Assembly: GCA_002729515.1 (NCBI GenBank)
Contig: PBYF01000112.1
Coordinates: 1 to 47,573 of the forward strand
Reading direction: 5' to 3'
DNA from: Deltaproteobacteria bacterium
Lineage (GTDB): Bacteria > Myxococcota_A > UBA9160 > SMWR01
DNA: 47,573 nucleotides
Shown here: positions 1-7,960 of the stretch, one piece after another
Numbering within the stretch: position 1 is the stretch's first letter
Layout of the letters: each line of letters begins with the position of its first letter
Made by a program: the position numbers and the translations under genes
Notes under the pieces: model-generated
The model's database searches: none
Seen by the model: the letters and a program-made list of their open reading frames with translations, nothing else
Told to the model about the DNA's origin: nothing

Positions 1-5
1 CCGGC

Positions 6-115
6 CTAGCGCTCCCGCCAGGACCGGACGTTGACTCCACTCGCGGGTACCGCTCCCGGCCTAGCGCTCCCGCCAGGACCGGACGTTGACTCCGCTCGTG
101 GGCATCGTTCCCGGG
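6..115. repeat. 55-bp imperfect tandem repeat at the pilY1 3' end
   Basis: Positions 6-60 and 61-115 are two direct copies of a 55-base unit. The first 33 bases are identical and the rest differ mainly by transitions. The five bases before the first copy (1-5) also match the end of that copy, so the array may continue beyond the window. The second copy is the last coding stretch of pilY1 on the minus strand, including its stop. The first copy lies just after that stop. Read in the matching frame it gives nearly the same C-terminal tail (PASGVNVRSWRER then stop against PTSGVNVRSWRER), but 55 is not a multiple of three, so it is not fused in frame. Confidence 0.9.
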
Positions 116-3100
116 CAATCGTTGGAAATGAAGCCATCGCTCGTAATCATCACCACGCGGTTCGCACAGAGACCGCCGCCCACACCACCGCCTCCCTGGG
201 TCAGGTCGCCCACCGAAACCCGGGGCCGGGTCGGAATTCCGCTCCCGATCGCCTTGCGTCGCTTGTCCGCTTCCCCGCCCGGATCGGTCGCAAAGAGACC
301 CACCCCACAGTCCAGGTCGAAGGCGTAGAGGTAGGCATCCCCGGAGGCGGCGCAAGGATCGGGGCTCGCAGGGTCCGGCGGCATGAACGAACCGGTGAAC
401 ACCGTACCGAGGAAGATCACGCTATTGGTGACGAATTTCTCCGCATCGCGAGAAGTGATGTAATAACCCTCGGCGGTCGCCTGCATCTCGGAACAGGTGA
501 GCGGAACCGGGTCATCGAAATCGGCAAGATCGGATTCATCCAAAGAGTCGTTGATCGGGTGCACCGTCGAACCCTGCTCCAGGCCGTCACTGTCCCTCAG
601 CACGTAGTAGTGGTTGTTGTTCGTGATATCGCCGTCCGCATACTCGGCGGCGTCACCCTGCGGGTTGGCCCTCTCGCCGGCACCGAACGCCAGCATCAGC
701 TTTCCCTGTCTCAGTGCGCCCGTCGGCGGAAAGAAGAAGCTCTGGTAGTGGACTGCGCTCGACCACGAACCTCCAGACTGTTCGCCGGGCAGCACCGGCT
801 CGAGATTCGTTCCAGCCCGGAAGAAGCGCCGGAAGGGCCAGTTCGGCTGGCTCGGATCGTTGTTCCCGAGCGCGTTGTTGATCGGATCGTCCCCGACCGG
901 ATTCACGACCCACTTCCAGACATTTCCGCCCAGGTCTCCGATGTAGATCACGTCGGCATAGCCGTCGAAGTTCAGATCGAATACCGCGGGTCCCGAGGCG
1001 AAGGCGTAGTGGAACTCCGCAATGCCCTCTTGAGGACTCGTCGTGCTGGCGAGGGCCGCTGCATTCGGGTCAAAGAACTTCCGGGCGAGCACTTCACCCG
1101 TGGTGATATCCACCATGTAGATGGCGCGGCCCTGCGGCGTATATCCCACATCAGACGGCAGTTTGTAGTCGGCGCCGTTGGGATCGCCATTTGCGTGGTA
1201 GCCCGCACCGAAGATCGCGACCCACCGGTCGTATCCCCCAAGCGAGCCGCCATCCGCGGCTACGCGCACTCGGGTGATCACCGCTTCCGACCAACTGAAG
1301 CCCATGTAGGCCGCCTCGCCGGCGGTCCCAGAATTCTCGGCGTTGACACAATCATCGCAGGGGAAACCCCAGAGATAGCGGGGATAGTCGGTCGCGGAGT
1401 CACTGGCGGCCTGGGTCGGCTCTGTCACGTCGAGCGCAAAGATTCCCTGCCCTCCGTCCCGCAGACCGGAGACCAACACGGTTCGCCACCTCGCGAGCTC
1501 GGAGTCTCCCGGATCCAGGAGCGGGTTCACCGTGGTCAGATCCGAGCCGGACACATCGCGATAGAACCAGGCGTCTGCCACGGACGGCGATCCATCGACG
1601 GTCTCCAGAGTACGGGGAAAGCTCGTCTGCTTCGGCAAATCCTTCACCGCATCGCGCACGGCGCGCGGCATGAAGCCGAACAACTCCTCTCCGGTGCCGC
1701 GATCGTGCCTGGGAGGGGTCAGGTCGGAATCCCAGTCCCCCGCGTTGAAGCCGTGCAAGAACCCGTCGTTCGCCCCCGCGTAAATGACCCGCGTGCGCGT
1801 CCGTTTCGCCTGGGCAAAGAGCTGGTACGACGCTTCGTTGATGGGTGAATTCGGAGAACCCACCACCACGGGATTCGAGTGAAACGTGTCTCCCATATAG
1901 ATTTTGTCCCCGGTTTCGTTCACACGGGGTACGCAGGGGTTGCTCCCGAATTCGCAACCGCTCAGCACGTCCGCCAATGCGACGGCCATGTCCCCGGCCG
2001 TGTTGGGCGAGAGCCCAGAATACGGATCGTCGAGGTCATCCACGCCTTCCACCAGCCCAAAGTTGGCGGCCCATGCGCTCTCTGAGCCCGAGGCTATCTG
2101 CAGGCGGGTGGGGAGATCGAAGATCGGTGTCGCGCCGAACTCCACGTAGAGGTTTCGATTGGCGGGAGCGGGCACGCTCTCGGCCGTATCCCAGAATCCG
2201 TCCTCGAACGTTCGCAACACGCCTCCCGCACACGGAGGCGTCGCCGTGATGTCCAGACCGGTCGCACAGCGCCCATCGGGGAGCAGGATCTCACCACTTG
2301 TCGAGAAATCGAAGTTCTTCAGGTGGCCTTCCCAGAAGCCGGTGTCCTTCTTGGGCAGGAAGTAGCTCGAGTAGAAATTGTTTCCGTCCGTGGTGCGGCT
2401 GGCGGGAACGGTGGCGGAGGTGAAGGCCTGTGCTTTGTCGATGATGTCCCGAACGGAACTGATGATCGCCTCCGACAATTCCTCGGCGTTGTTGCTCTGG
2501 AAGAAGAGGCCGTTGCTGACATTTGCGGTCTTGGCGAGGAGCTGGTTCGCCGCGTCCGCGGTGGTGAAGCCAACCGTGTAGACGTCGATCGTCTGATCGC
2601 CTTCAAAATCGGGCTGGAAGTCCTTCTCGTGCATCCACTTGGCGATATCGTCCAGATAGAATGTCGTCTCGTTACAGAACGAGCAGCTCGACGGCGTCTC
2701 GTCGCCGGCCTCGGGAAGCGTATTGTCGGGGTTGTAGTCCCCGATCAACTCATCCTCGAACCGGTCCCGATCCATGTAGTCGAAGTCATCCTTCGTCGGC
2801 TCGCCGTCGGTGATCAAGATGACGAAGTTGCGCTGGCAAGAGAACTCGAGCGGCGAAGGTGGCGCCTGGGACGTGCTGGTGTCGCCGTTGGTTTTGATGT
2901 CGTAGGCGGGGAATTCCGTAGTGCCGTTCTTGCCGACGATCGGATTGCTCCGGCTCTGGAAATAGCGATAGACGTTGTAGAGCGTCTCGCTCAGGGGCGT
3001 CCACGATTCACCTGATAGGTCGTCGATGAAGGAGTCGATCAACGCGCCCTGGGCAGGGGAATAATCTTCGATCGGAACCGAAACGTAACCACCGCGCGGG

Positions 3101-3765
3101 TCCGACCAGCTCCGCAGGTAAGCCGTATAGAACCGCGCCAGCCCGAAGCGGACGTCTCCGGAAGCGTTCACGTTGCAGATCACTTCGCGCAGCACGTCCT
3201 GTGCTGCGGTAACGCGTGCGCGCCGGTACTTCGAATAGGTCGCGGGTAAACCTTCGTCGATCAGACATTGCGAACGCGTGCCGTTGCTCAGCGCAGCGAG
3301 ATCTGCCACGTAGGGATCGGCTGCATCGCTGAACAGCCAGTTGAGATAGCGCCCGCTAAACCAGGTATAGCCGCTGACATCCGGGTCCGGGTAGATAGTC
3401 CGTGTATTGCCACAGTGCGTTTCAGTCTGCGAAGAGCTGTATTTATCCAGCTCGTCGTCCTCCCACTCACTGCAGCTTGGAGTTTCGGTGGGATCGAACG
3501 CCGGGTGCCAGACGATGTGCTTCATCGAATAGGAGTTATCCACCAGCAACAGCACGTTGGGCGCGACCGAAATCGTGAATAGATCCGTGTCTTCCGCCAG
3601 GCCAGACCCGCCCGGCAGGAGAAGGCCGGATGCCACTATCCACGTCAAGAGACGGCGCCGGCCGCATCGCCCGGCTGTGATCCCGCTCTTCGAATCTTTT
3701 GCCGCGCGGACCGACACCGAGGTGCGCTGAAGAGGCCACAGTCGAAGCGCAGGGCGCATGGGCAT
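61..3765 (-). CDS. pilY1: PilY1-type type IV pilus tip/biogenesis protein
   Basis: About 1234 residues. It starts with a basic N-terminus and a hydrophobic export segment (about residues 38-57). A von Willebrand A-like start follows, with a MIDAS-type DNSYS motif near residues 70-77. The C-terminal half carries the PilC/PilY1 beta-propeller signature (AGANDGFLHGFNA), and a calcium-loop-like stretch (DLNFDGYADVIYIGD) lies near residues 928-943. PilY1 family proteins sit at the pilus tip or outer surface, promote pilus assembly and adhesion, and can respond to calcium. The open frame extends upstream to 4188, but the ATG at 3765 has AGGAG just before it and precedes the export signal. An ATG at 3759 is an alternative. 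The gene is divergent from the minor-pilin operon, and a sigma-54-like site lies 55 bases upstream. The 3' end is in a 55-bp repeat. Confidence 0.9.
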   Translation of the reverse strand: MPMRPALRLWPLQRTSVSVRAAKDSKSGITAGRCGRRRLLTWIVASGLLLPGGSGLAEDTDLFTISVAPNVLLLVDNSYSMKHIVWHPAFDPTETPSCSEWEDDELDKYSSSQTETHCGNTRTIYPDPDVSGYTWFSGRYLNWLFSDAADPYVADLAALSNGTRSQCLIDEGLPATYSKYRRARVTAAQDVLREVICNVNASGDVRFGLARFYTAYLRSWSDPRGGYVSVPIEDYSPAQGALIDSFIDDLSGESWTPLSETLYNVYRYFQSRSNPIVGKNGTTEFPAYDIKTNGDTSTSQAPPSPLEFSCQRNFVILITDGEPTKDDFDYMDRDRFEDELIGDYNPDNTLPEAGDETPSSCSFCNETTFYLDDIAKWMHEKDFQPDFEGDQTIDVYTVGFTTADAANQLLAKTANVSNGLFFQSNNAEELSEAIISSVRDIIDKAQAFTSATVPASRTTDGNNFYSSYFLPKKDTGFWEGHLKNFDFSTSGEILLPDGRCATGLDITATPPCAGGVLRTFEDGFWDTAESVPAPANRNLYVEFGATPIFDLPTRLQIASGSESAWAANFGLVEGVDDLDDPYSGLSPNTAGDMAVALADVLSGCEFGSNPCVPRVNETGDKIYMGDTFHSNPVVVGSPNSPINEASYQLFAQAKRTRTRVIYAGANDGFLHGFNAGDWDSDLTPPRHDRGTGEELFGFMPRAVRDAVKDLPKQTSFPRTLETVDGSPSVADAWFYRDVSGSDLTTVNPLLDPGDSELARWRTVLVSGLRDGGQGIFALDVTEPTQAASDSATDYPRYLWGFPCDDCVNAENSGTAGEAAYMGFSWSEAVITRVRVAADGGSLGGYDRWVAIFGAGYHANGDPNGADYKLPSDVGYTPQGRAIYMVDITTGEVLARKFFDPNAAALASTTSPQEGIAEFHYAFASGPAVFDLNFDGYADVIYIGDLGGNVWKWVVNPVGDDPINNALGNNDPSQPNWPFRRFFRAGTNLEPVLPGEQSGGSWSSAVHYQSFFFPPTGALRQGKLMLAFGAGERANPQGDAAEYADGDITNNNHYYVLRDSDGLEQGSTVHPINDSLDESDLADFDDPVPLTCSEMQATAEGYYITSRDAEKFVTNSVIFLGTVFTGSFMPPDPASPDPCAASGDAYLYAFDLDCGVGLFATDPGGEADKRRKAIGSGIPTRPRVSVGDLTQGGGGVGGGLCANRVVMITSDGFISNDCPGTMPTSGVNVRSWRER

Positions 3766-3819
3766 TTTCTCCTGATCGGGGCCCGGCTGGGCACGCAACC
3801 GCTTTCGTTGGGGCAGAGA

Positions 3820-3835
3820 AGCAGGATCTGTGCCG
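3820..3835 (-). promoter_or_regulatory. Probable sigma-54 promoter of pilY1
   Basis: The minus strand reads CGGCACAGATCCTGCT, matching the -24/-12 consensus TGGCACGNNNNTTGCT with GG and GC exactly ten bases apart. Three of the twelve specified bases differ. Transcription would begin near 3810, about 45 bases before the pilY1 ATG. The PilR activator is encoded in this window. Confidence 0.6.
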
Positions 3836-4123
3836 CGTTTCGGCAGATTCGGGAAAGTCCTGAAATCCCGGCTGAAATCGTTTCCGACACGAGATCCCGA
3901 CGCGTCGCGGACCGCGCAGAATGCTGCGAACCCCGAAATGGCTTGCGGTGCGCGCGGGGCCGCCGGTTTGCGGAAACCCGGTTCGCTTCCAGCGCGGCGC
4001 TGCCGCGAGCCACGCTTCACCCCGCAATGAACTGCACAGTCCGCAGAGCGCTGCGCAGCGGAGAACTCCGGAGGGCCAAGCGTTCGGTCAAGGAAATCAA
4101 CGACTTGGCCGAAAGATGTCGAG

Positions 4124-4139
4124 CGGCACGACGCTTGCG
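4124..4139 (+). promoter_or_regulatory. Probable sigma-54 promoter of the minor-pilin operon
   Basis: The sequence CGGCACGACGCTTGCG matches the -24/-12 consensus TGGCACGNNNNTTGCW at all bases except the first and last, with GG-N10-GC spacing. Transcription would start near 4150, about 29 bases before the GTG at 4179. It lies downstream of the alternative ATG at 4116, which argues for the GTG start of the first pilin gene. Confidence 0.7.
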
Positions 4140-4178
4140 TCCTGCCCGAGGAGCGCAACCCCAGCGGCAGAGGTCCCC

Positions 4179-4838
4179 GTGACAACACGACGCGAACAGG
4201 GCATCACGCTTCTCGAGATAGCCGTCGTGGTGGCCTTCATCGGCGTGATGTCCTCGATCGCCATGCCGGCGCTCGACGGCCTGTTTACGGACCAGCGCGC
4301 CAAAGGCGCTGCGCGCTCCGTCTCCGACGCCTTCTCGCTGGGCCGAGCCGAGGCGATCCGGACCGGCAACACGCATCTCGTGGTCTTCCAGGGCGCGCTT
4401 TCCTCTGGTGCACCGATCGCGATCGTCAACGACGGCGCGCCTGACAGTTCGAATTGTTCCGTTGATCCCGGGGAAGTGGTCCACACGGTCGGAGCCCCAG
4501 CCGACGTTTCATGGGGAACGAGCACCGGCCTGTCGAACGGAACGGCCGCGCCCGACGATCCCGGTATGGCGTCCTCGGGTGTCGCAACGGGGTCGAGCTT
4601 CACAGACGCGAGCCTCGTGCCGGTGAATCTGGCGAATTGGGTGCTCTTCGAGCCCGACGGCCTGCCCCGGCTCTTTACCCCCAACGGCAGCAACTGCGGT
4701 GCGGTTGGACTTGCGGGCCAGGGCGGCGGCAGCATCTACTTGACGAATACCCGGCGGGATTACGCAATCGTTCTGTCGCCTCTGGGCACATCGCGAGTCC
4801 ACGTCTGGGATTCTCAGCTGGACACCTGGAGGAACTGA
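4179..4838 (+). CDS. GspH/FimT-type minor prepilin
   Basis: About 219 residues. A short basic leader (MTTRREQG) is followed by a class III prepilin signal, with cleavage expected after Gly and Glu at mature position 5 (ITLLE), then a hydrophobic N-terminal helix. Spacing to the long beta-rich body fits the GspH/FimT family of minor pilins, which help initiate pilus assembly with PilV, PilW, PilX and PilY1. The GTG start has AGAGG upstream and gives a normal 8-residue leader. The ATG at 4116 would give a long leader and lies upstream of the probable sigma-54 site. Its stop overlaps the pilV ATG (ATGA), so the genes are translationally coupled. PilD-like prepilin peptidase is not in the window. 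Confidence 0.85.
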   Translation: MTTRREQGITLLEIAVVVAFIGVMSSIAMPALDGLFTDQRAKGAARSVSDAFSLGRAEAIRTGNTHLVVFQGALSSGAPIAIVNDGAPDSSNCSVDPGEVVHTVGAPADVSWGTSTGLSNGTAAPDDPGMASSGVATGSSFTDASLVPVNLANWVLFEPDGLPRLFTPNGSNCGAVGLAGQGGGSIYLTNTRRDYAIVLSPLGTSRVHVWDSQLDTWRN

Positions 4839-5335
4839 TGACCGGCCCGGTTCGAATCTCATCGCAGCGCTCCACCGGAGGCTTCACCCTCGTCGAGACA
4901 CTATTTGCGATGGTGATCTTGGCCGTGGGCCTCCTCACTGTGGCCGTGATGCAACTCGAAGCCCTGAGCCAGGGTTCGGCCGGACGTCATACCGGGGACG
5001 CCTCGGCCACAGCGCGATCCTACCTCGAGCAGGTTCAGCGAATTCCCTGGTCTGAACTCGATGGCGCAGTGGACGCCGGCTGGATCGCTCCGACCTGGAT
5101 CGGTGCCCTGCCGTCGGTCAATACGACGCTGGCTCTGCCGAATGCGGGCGGGCCCGCCGTCGAGCATACCTACAACATCACCTGGCGCGTGACGGAGATT
5201 CCAGACGGTGTCGGGAACCCGAATCCCTGCCTTCGCGACGTCGAGATCCGCGTCAGCTGGAGCGAAGAAGAGATCGCCAACAAGGCATTCGATCTCATGA
5301 CCCGCCGCTACAACTGGGGGGACGCAAATTGCTGA
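4838..5335 (+). CDS. pilV: PilV-type minor prepilin
   Basis: A 165-residue prepilin with a leader of about 14 residues, the cleavage context GG/FTLVE and Glu at position 5, and a long hydrophobic helix (VETLFAMVILAVGLLTVAVMQ). The motif and the position between a GspH/FimT-type gene and pilW fit PilV, a low-abundance pilin of the type IV pilus tip complex. It overlaps the preceding gene by one base (ATGA) and the next gene by seven bases. A pair of cysteines near the C-terminus (NPC, DANC) could form the usual pilin disulfide. The exact subfamily is an inference from order as well as sequence. Confidence 0.85.
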   Translation: MTGPVRISSQRSTGGFTLVETLFAMVILAVGLLTVAVMQLEALSQGSAGRHTGDASATARSYLEQVQRIPWSELDGAVDAGWIAPTWIGALPSVNTTLALPNAGGPAVEHTYNITWRVTEIPDGVGNPNPCLRDVEIRVSWSEEEIANKAFDLMTRRYNWGDANC

Positions 5336-6348
5336 CCCGAAACCGGCCCCTCCGGCGCAGCGCCGGATTCACGCTCATCGAGCTCATGGTGTCCCTGGCG
5401 GCGATGTTCATCATCGTCGGCTACCTGATGGGCACCTTTACCTTCCAGCACCAAACTTACGTAGTCGTCGACCAGGTCTCCGAAGCCCAACAGAATACCC
5501 GCGCCATCGCTGCACTCCTGGAACGCGACGTGCGCAACGCCGGCTACATGGTTCCACCTGCCGGTGCGACCTGCGGCATCGACAACGACGATTCTCCAGA
5601 CATCTTCTTTGTCAGCGATGCCGATGCCATTCGACCGATCGACGAACTCGGCGCGGTCCTGGCTGGACAAAAGCTCGGCACCAGCCAGTTCTCGCGGACA
5701 GGCACCGGATCGGTCGTATTTACGGTGAACGATGTCGTGATCGACGGAGAAGCCACCTACGACACCGATGGCAACGGTTCATCCGATAGCGACTTTCAGA
5801 TCAACGGCGGCGCGATCCTCGTCGACACGGCGAATCTCGACCGCGGCGTACTGTGCGGAACGGTCACTGGCATCAGCGCCACCCTACCCCAGCAACTGAC
5901 CGTGAACTTCAGCCCCGGGGCAGAAACCCTCGCCGGATTGGCATCGAATGCCGAACAGATCGTCCTCATCCCCGCACACGTCTACTCGGTCACCTCGGAC
6001 AACCCGCCAGAACTTCACCGCAACGGGCAACTGCTGGCGAAGGATGTCGAAGACCTTCAGATGGCCTGGTTTTTCGACACCGACCTCGACGGCCAGACCG
6101 ATGCTGCCGAATATCGCGGCGAATCGGCCAGCAACAGTTACGACTCCGAGGCCCAGAACGGTAACGAGCTTCGCGAAGTGCGTGTGAACCTGGTGCTTCG
6201 CACGAGGGATGACGACCCGCGGAACCCGAACGCTACCGGTACCGGTCAGGGAACCGAGAATCGAGTCACTGCGATCCCCGGGGACGACGGACGCCGCCGG
6301 CGCATCCACACGGGCACGGTTCGCGTGCGCAACGTCCCGGCGAGTTGA
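5329..6348 (+). CDS. pilW: PilW-type minor prepilin
   Basis: A 339-residue protein with a basic leader, the prepilin site AG/FTLIELMVSLAA with Glu 5, and a long extracellular domain typical of PilW. PilW forms the tip-priming complex with PilV, PilX and PilY1. The start is a TTG that overlaps the end of pilV. The residues just after it (LTRNRPLRRSAG) make a normal leader. An Asp/Asn-rich stretch (DTDGNGSSDSD) near the middle could bind calcium, but this is only suggested by composition. The gene stops just before the ribosome site of pilX. Confidence 0.85.
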   Translation: MLTRNRPLRRSAGFTLIELMVSLAAMFIIVGYLMGTFTFQHQTYVVVDQVSEAQQNTRAIAALLERDVRNAGYMVPPAGATCGIDNDDSPDIFFVSDADAIRPIDELGAVLAGQKLGTSQFSRTGTGSVVFTVNDVVIDGEATYDTDGNGSSDSDFQINGGAILVDTANLDRGVLCGTVTGISATLPQQLTVNFSPGAETLAGLASNAEQIVLIPAHVYSVTSDNPPELHRNGQLLAKDVEDLQMAWFFDTDLDGQTDAAEYRGESASNSYDSEAQNGNELREVRVNLVLRTRDDDPRNPNATGTGQGTENRVTAIPGDDGRRRRIHTGTVRVRNVPAS

Positions 6349-6359
6349 GGAGCGACAAC

Positions 6360-6848
6360 ATGGACCTACGAACGAGGCGGGAAGGTGGCGCAGCGCTCCT
6401 CATCGCAATGCTGATGCTCGTGCTCATGGGGATGATCGGGCTCGCCTCCATGGACACGGTGATGCGGGACCGACAGGTCGCGGGCTTCCAGAACCTGGCA
6501 CAGACCGCGCTCTACGCCGCGGATGCTGGAGTGGCGGAGAGCCTCGACATCCTGCGCGGCGAGGTAGTCGGAAATGCACTGACCCCCGGTGACTGCCTGA
6601 CCTCGACGCTGCCCACCACGAATCTGAACAACGCCATCTCGTATCGGGCCGACCCCGCCGCTCCGACCAATCAGATCTGCATGCTGGCCTCCGCCGACCC
6701 CTGTGCCGAACTCGACTCCAGCATCGAAATGGGTCAGCCCATCTACCTGAACACGCTTTGGAACGTTCGGGTGCAGGGCAGCGCGCCGGGCGGGGCGACC
6801 TCACGCATCCAGGCGGCGGCCGAGCGCTGTCACGCCTTCAACAACTGA
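6360..6848 (+). CDS. pilX: PilX-type minor prepilin
   Basis: A 162-residue protein with a short charged leader (MDLRTRREGG) and a strongly hydrophobic helix, followed by ALYAADAGVAESLD, which matches the PilX N-terminal family (AxxAADAGxxxA). There is no Glu at mature position 5, as in GspK/PilX-type pilins thought to cap the fibre tip. GAGGAG at 6347-6352 is eight bases before the ATG at 6360, so this start is preferred over the in-frame TTG at 6345. It is the fourth gene of the minor-pilin operon. Confidence 0.85.
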   Translation: MDLRTRREGGAALLIAMLMLVLMGMIGLASMDTVMRDRQVAGFQNLAQTALYAADAGVAESLDILRGEVVGNALTPGDCLTSTLPTTNLNNAISYRADPAAPTNQICMLASADPCAELDSSIEMGQPIYLNTLWNVRVQGSAPGGATSRIQAAAERCHAFNN

Positions 6849-6869
6849 TCCGAGACTCTGGAGGGGAGC

Positions 6870-7853
6870 ATGCGCTTGATCTGCAAGGTGATGGGGGGCA
6901 TCGGCCTGGTTGCGGCGATAACGGCCTGCGGCTCCGAAGAGCCGGTGAGAGCAACGGGCCGCCCCATGGCGGAAACCGAAGCGAGCGTTCGCACGGACGG
7001 AAAAAACCGGGCTCCCGAAATCGAGCGGATCGTCCTCCGGCCCACGAATCCGCGGCCGGGCGAGCGCGTCAGCGTCGAGGTCACCGCATTCGATCCCGAC
7101 GGAGACCGCGTACAGCTGAGCTACCAATGGCACGTGGACAATGTCTGGAAGGATGGAGGCCCGACTCTGCGCGTCGACCGTGTTCCCAAGGGTACACCCA
7201 TCGGAGTCCGGGTCGTGGCTACTGACGGGCAGACCGCCGGGAGTCCCGGCATGGCGAATGTGACGGTCGGCAATCAACTGCCGGTGCTCCTCGGGATCGG
7301 AATCGAGCCGCCCGGCCAGCTCACCGTGCAGAGCGACCTGCAGGCGGTGCCACGTGCGATGGACCCAGACGGGGACAAGATCGAATACGGGTTCACGTGG
7401 CGGGTCAACGGCCGGACGGTCGAGGACGCGGGAGCCACTCTGCCCCGGAGTGAATTCCGGCGCGGCGATGAGATTTCCCTGGCCGTACTCGCCTCGGACG
7501 GGAGCGACGTGAGCTCACCGATCGAGAGCCAGCCGATGACCGTCGGAAACGCCCCTCCGAAGATCGTTTCCACGCCCGGGGACCTCGAAGACGACGGAAG
7601 CTTCCTCTATCCGGTTGCGGTGGAGGATCCCGATGGAGACCCGCGTTTTCGCTACCGGCTCATCGAGTCGCCCCACGGGATGCGGGTCGACTTCGTGAAC
7701 GGCCTCGTCACGTGGCAGCCGGTCGAGGCCGACGCCGGCGACCACCGGGTCCTCATCGAGGTCGATGACCTCAGCGGTGGCATTGCGACCCAGGCATTCC
7801 GGTTGACGGTCGCCTTCGAGCCGGACCAACCGCCGGCCGCAAGGGGCGACTAG
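6870..7853 (+). CDS. Lipoprotein with Ig/cadherin-like repeats, pilus operon
   Basis: A 327-residue protein with a lipoprotein signal (hydrophobic run ending AITAC, with Cys about residue 21). Three similar beta-sandwich-like segments follow. Each carries a DPDGD motif (DPDGDRVQ, DPDGDKIE, DPDGDPRF), of the kind found in PKD, cadherin-like or putative Ig domains, where these acidic loops often bind calcium. GGAGGGG precedes the ATG, and the gene starts 21 bases after pilX with no visible terminator between them. Its place as the last gene of the operon suggests a role at the cell surface in pilus anchoring or adhesion, but I do not recognise it as a named pilus protein. Confidence 0.75.
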   Translation: MRLICKVMGGIGLVAAITACGSEEPVRATGRPMAETEASVRTDGKNRAPEIERIVLRPTNPRPGERVSVEVTAFDPDGDRVQLSYQWHVDNVWKDGGPTLRVDRVPKGTPIGVRVVATDGQTAGSPGMANVTVGNQLPVLLGIGIEPPGQLTVQSDLQAVPRAMDPDGDKIEYGFTWRVNGRTVEDAGATLPRSEFRRGDEISLAVLASDGSDVSSPIESQPMTVGNAPPKIVSTPGDLEDDGSFLYPVAVEDPDGDPRFRYRLIESPHGMRVDFVNGLVTWQPVEADAGDHRVLIEVDDLSGGIATQAFRLTVAFEPDQPPAARGD

Positions 7854-7960
7854 AGGAGCACCGCGCAACCCCCCAGGCACAGAGCGACGCGGAGACCGCA
7901 CCGCTCTCGCCAGCGCCAACCCCCTCGGCCCTCCCCAAGTCCAGCTTCCGGAGTCTGCAG

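Noticed and set aside
31-1848. Long plus-strand open frame opposite pilY1 (605 codons)
   Set aside because: It is antisense to a well-supported gene, has no family resemblance and is rich in Arg/His/Gly as expected from GC-rich shadow frames.
3921-4178. N-terminal extension of the first minor pilin
   Set aside because: It would add 86 residues before a prepilin signal that needs a short leader, and it lies upstream of the probable promoter.
7854-7960. Terminator between the convergent minor-pilin operon and the kinase gene
   Set aside because: No stable stem followed by a T run on either strand could be found by eye.
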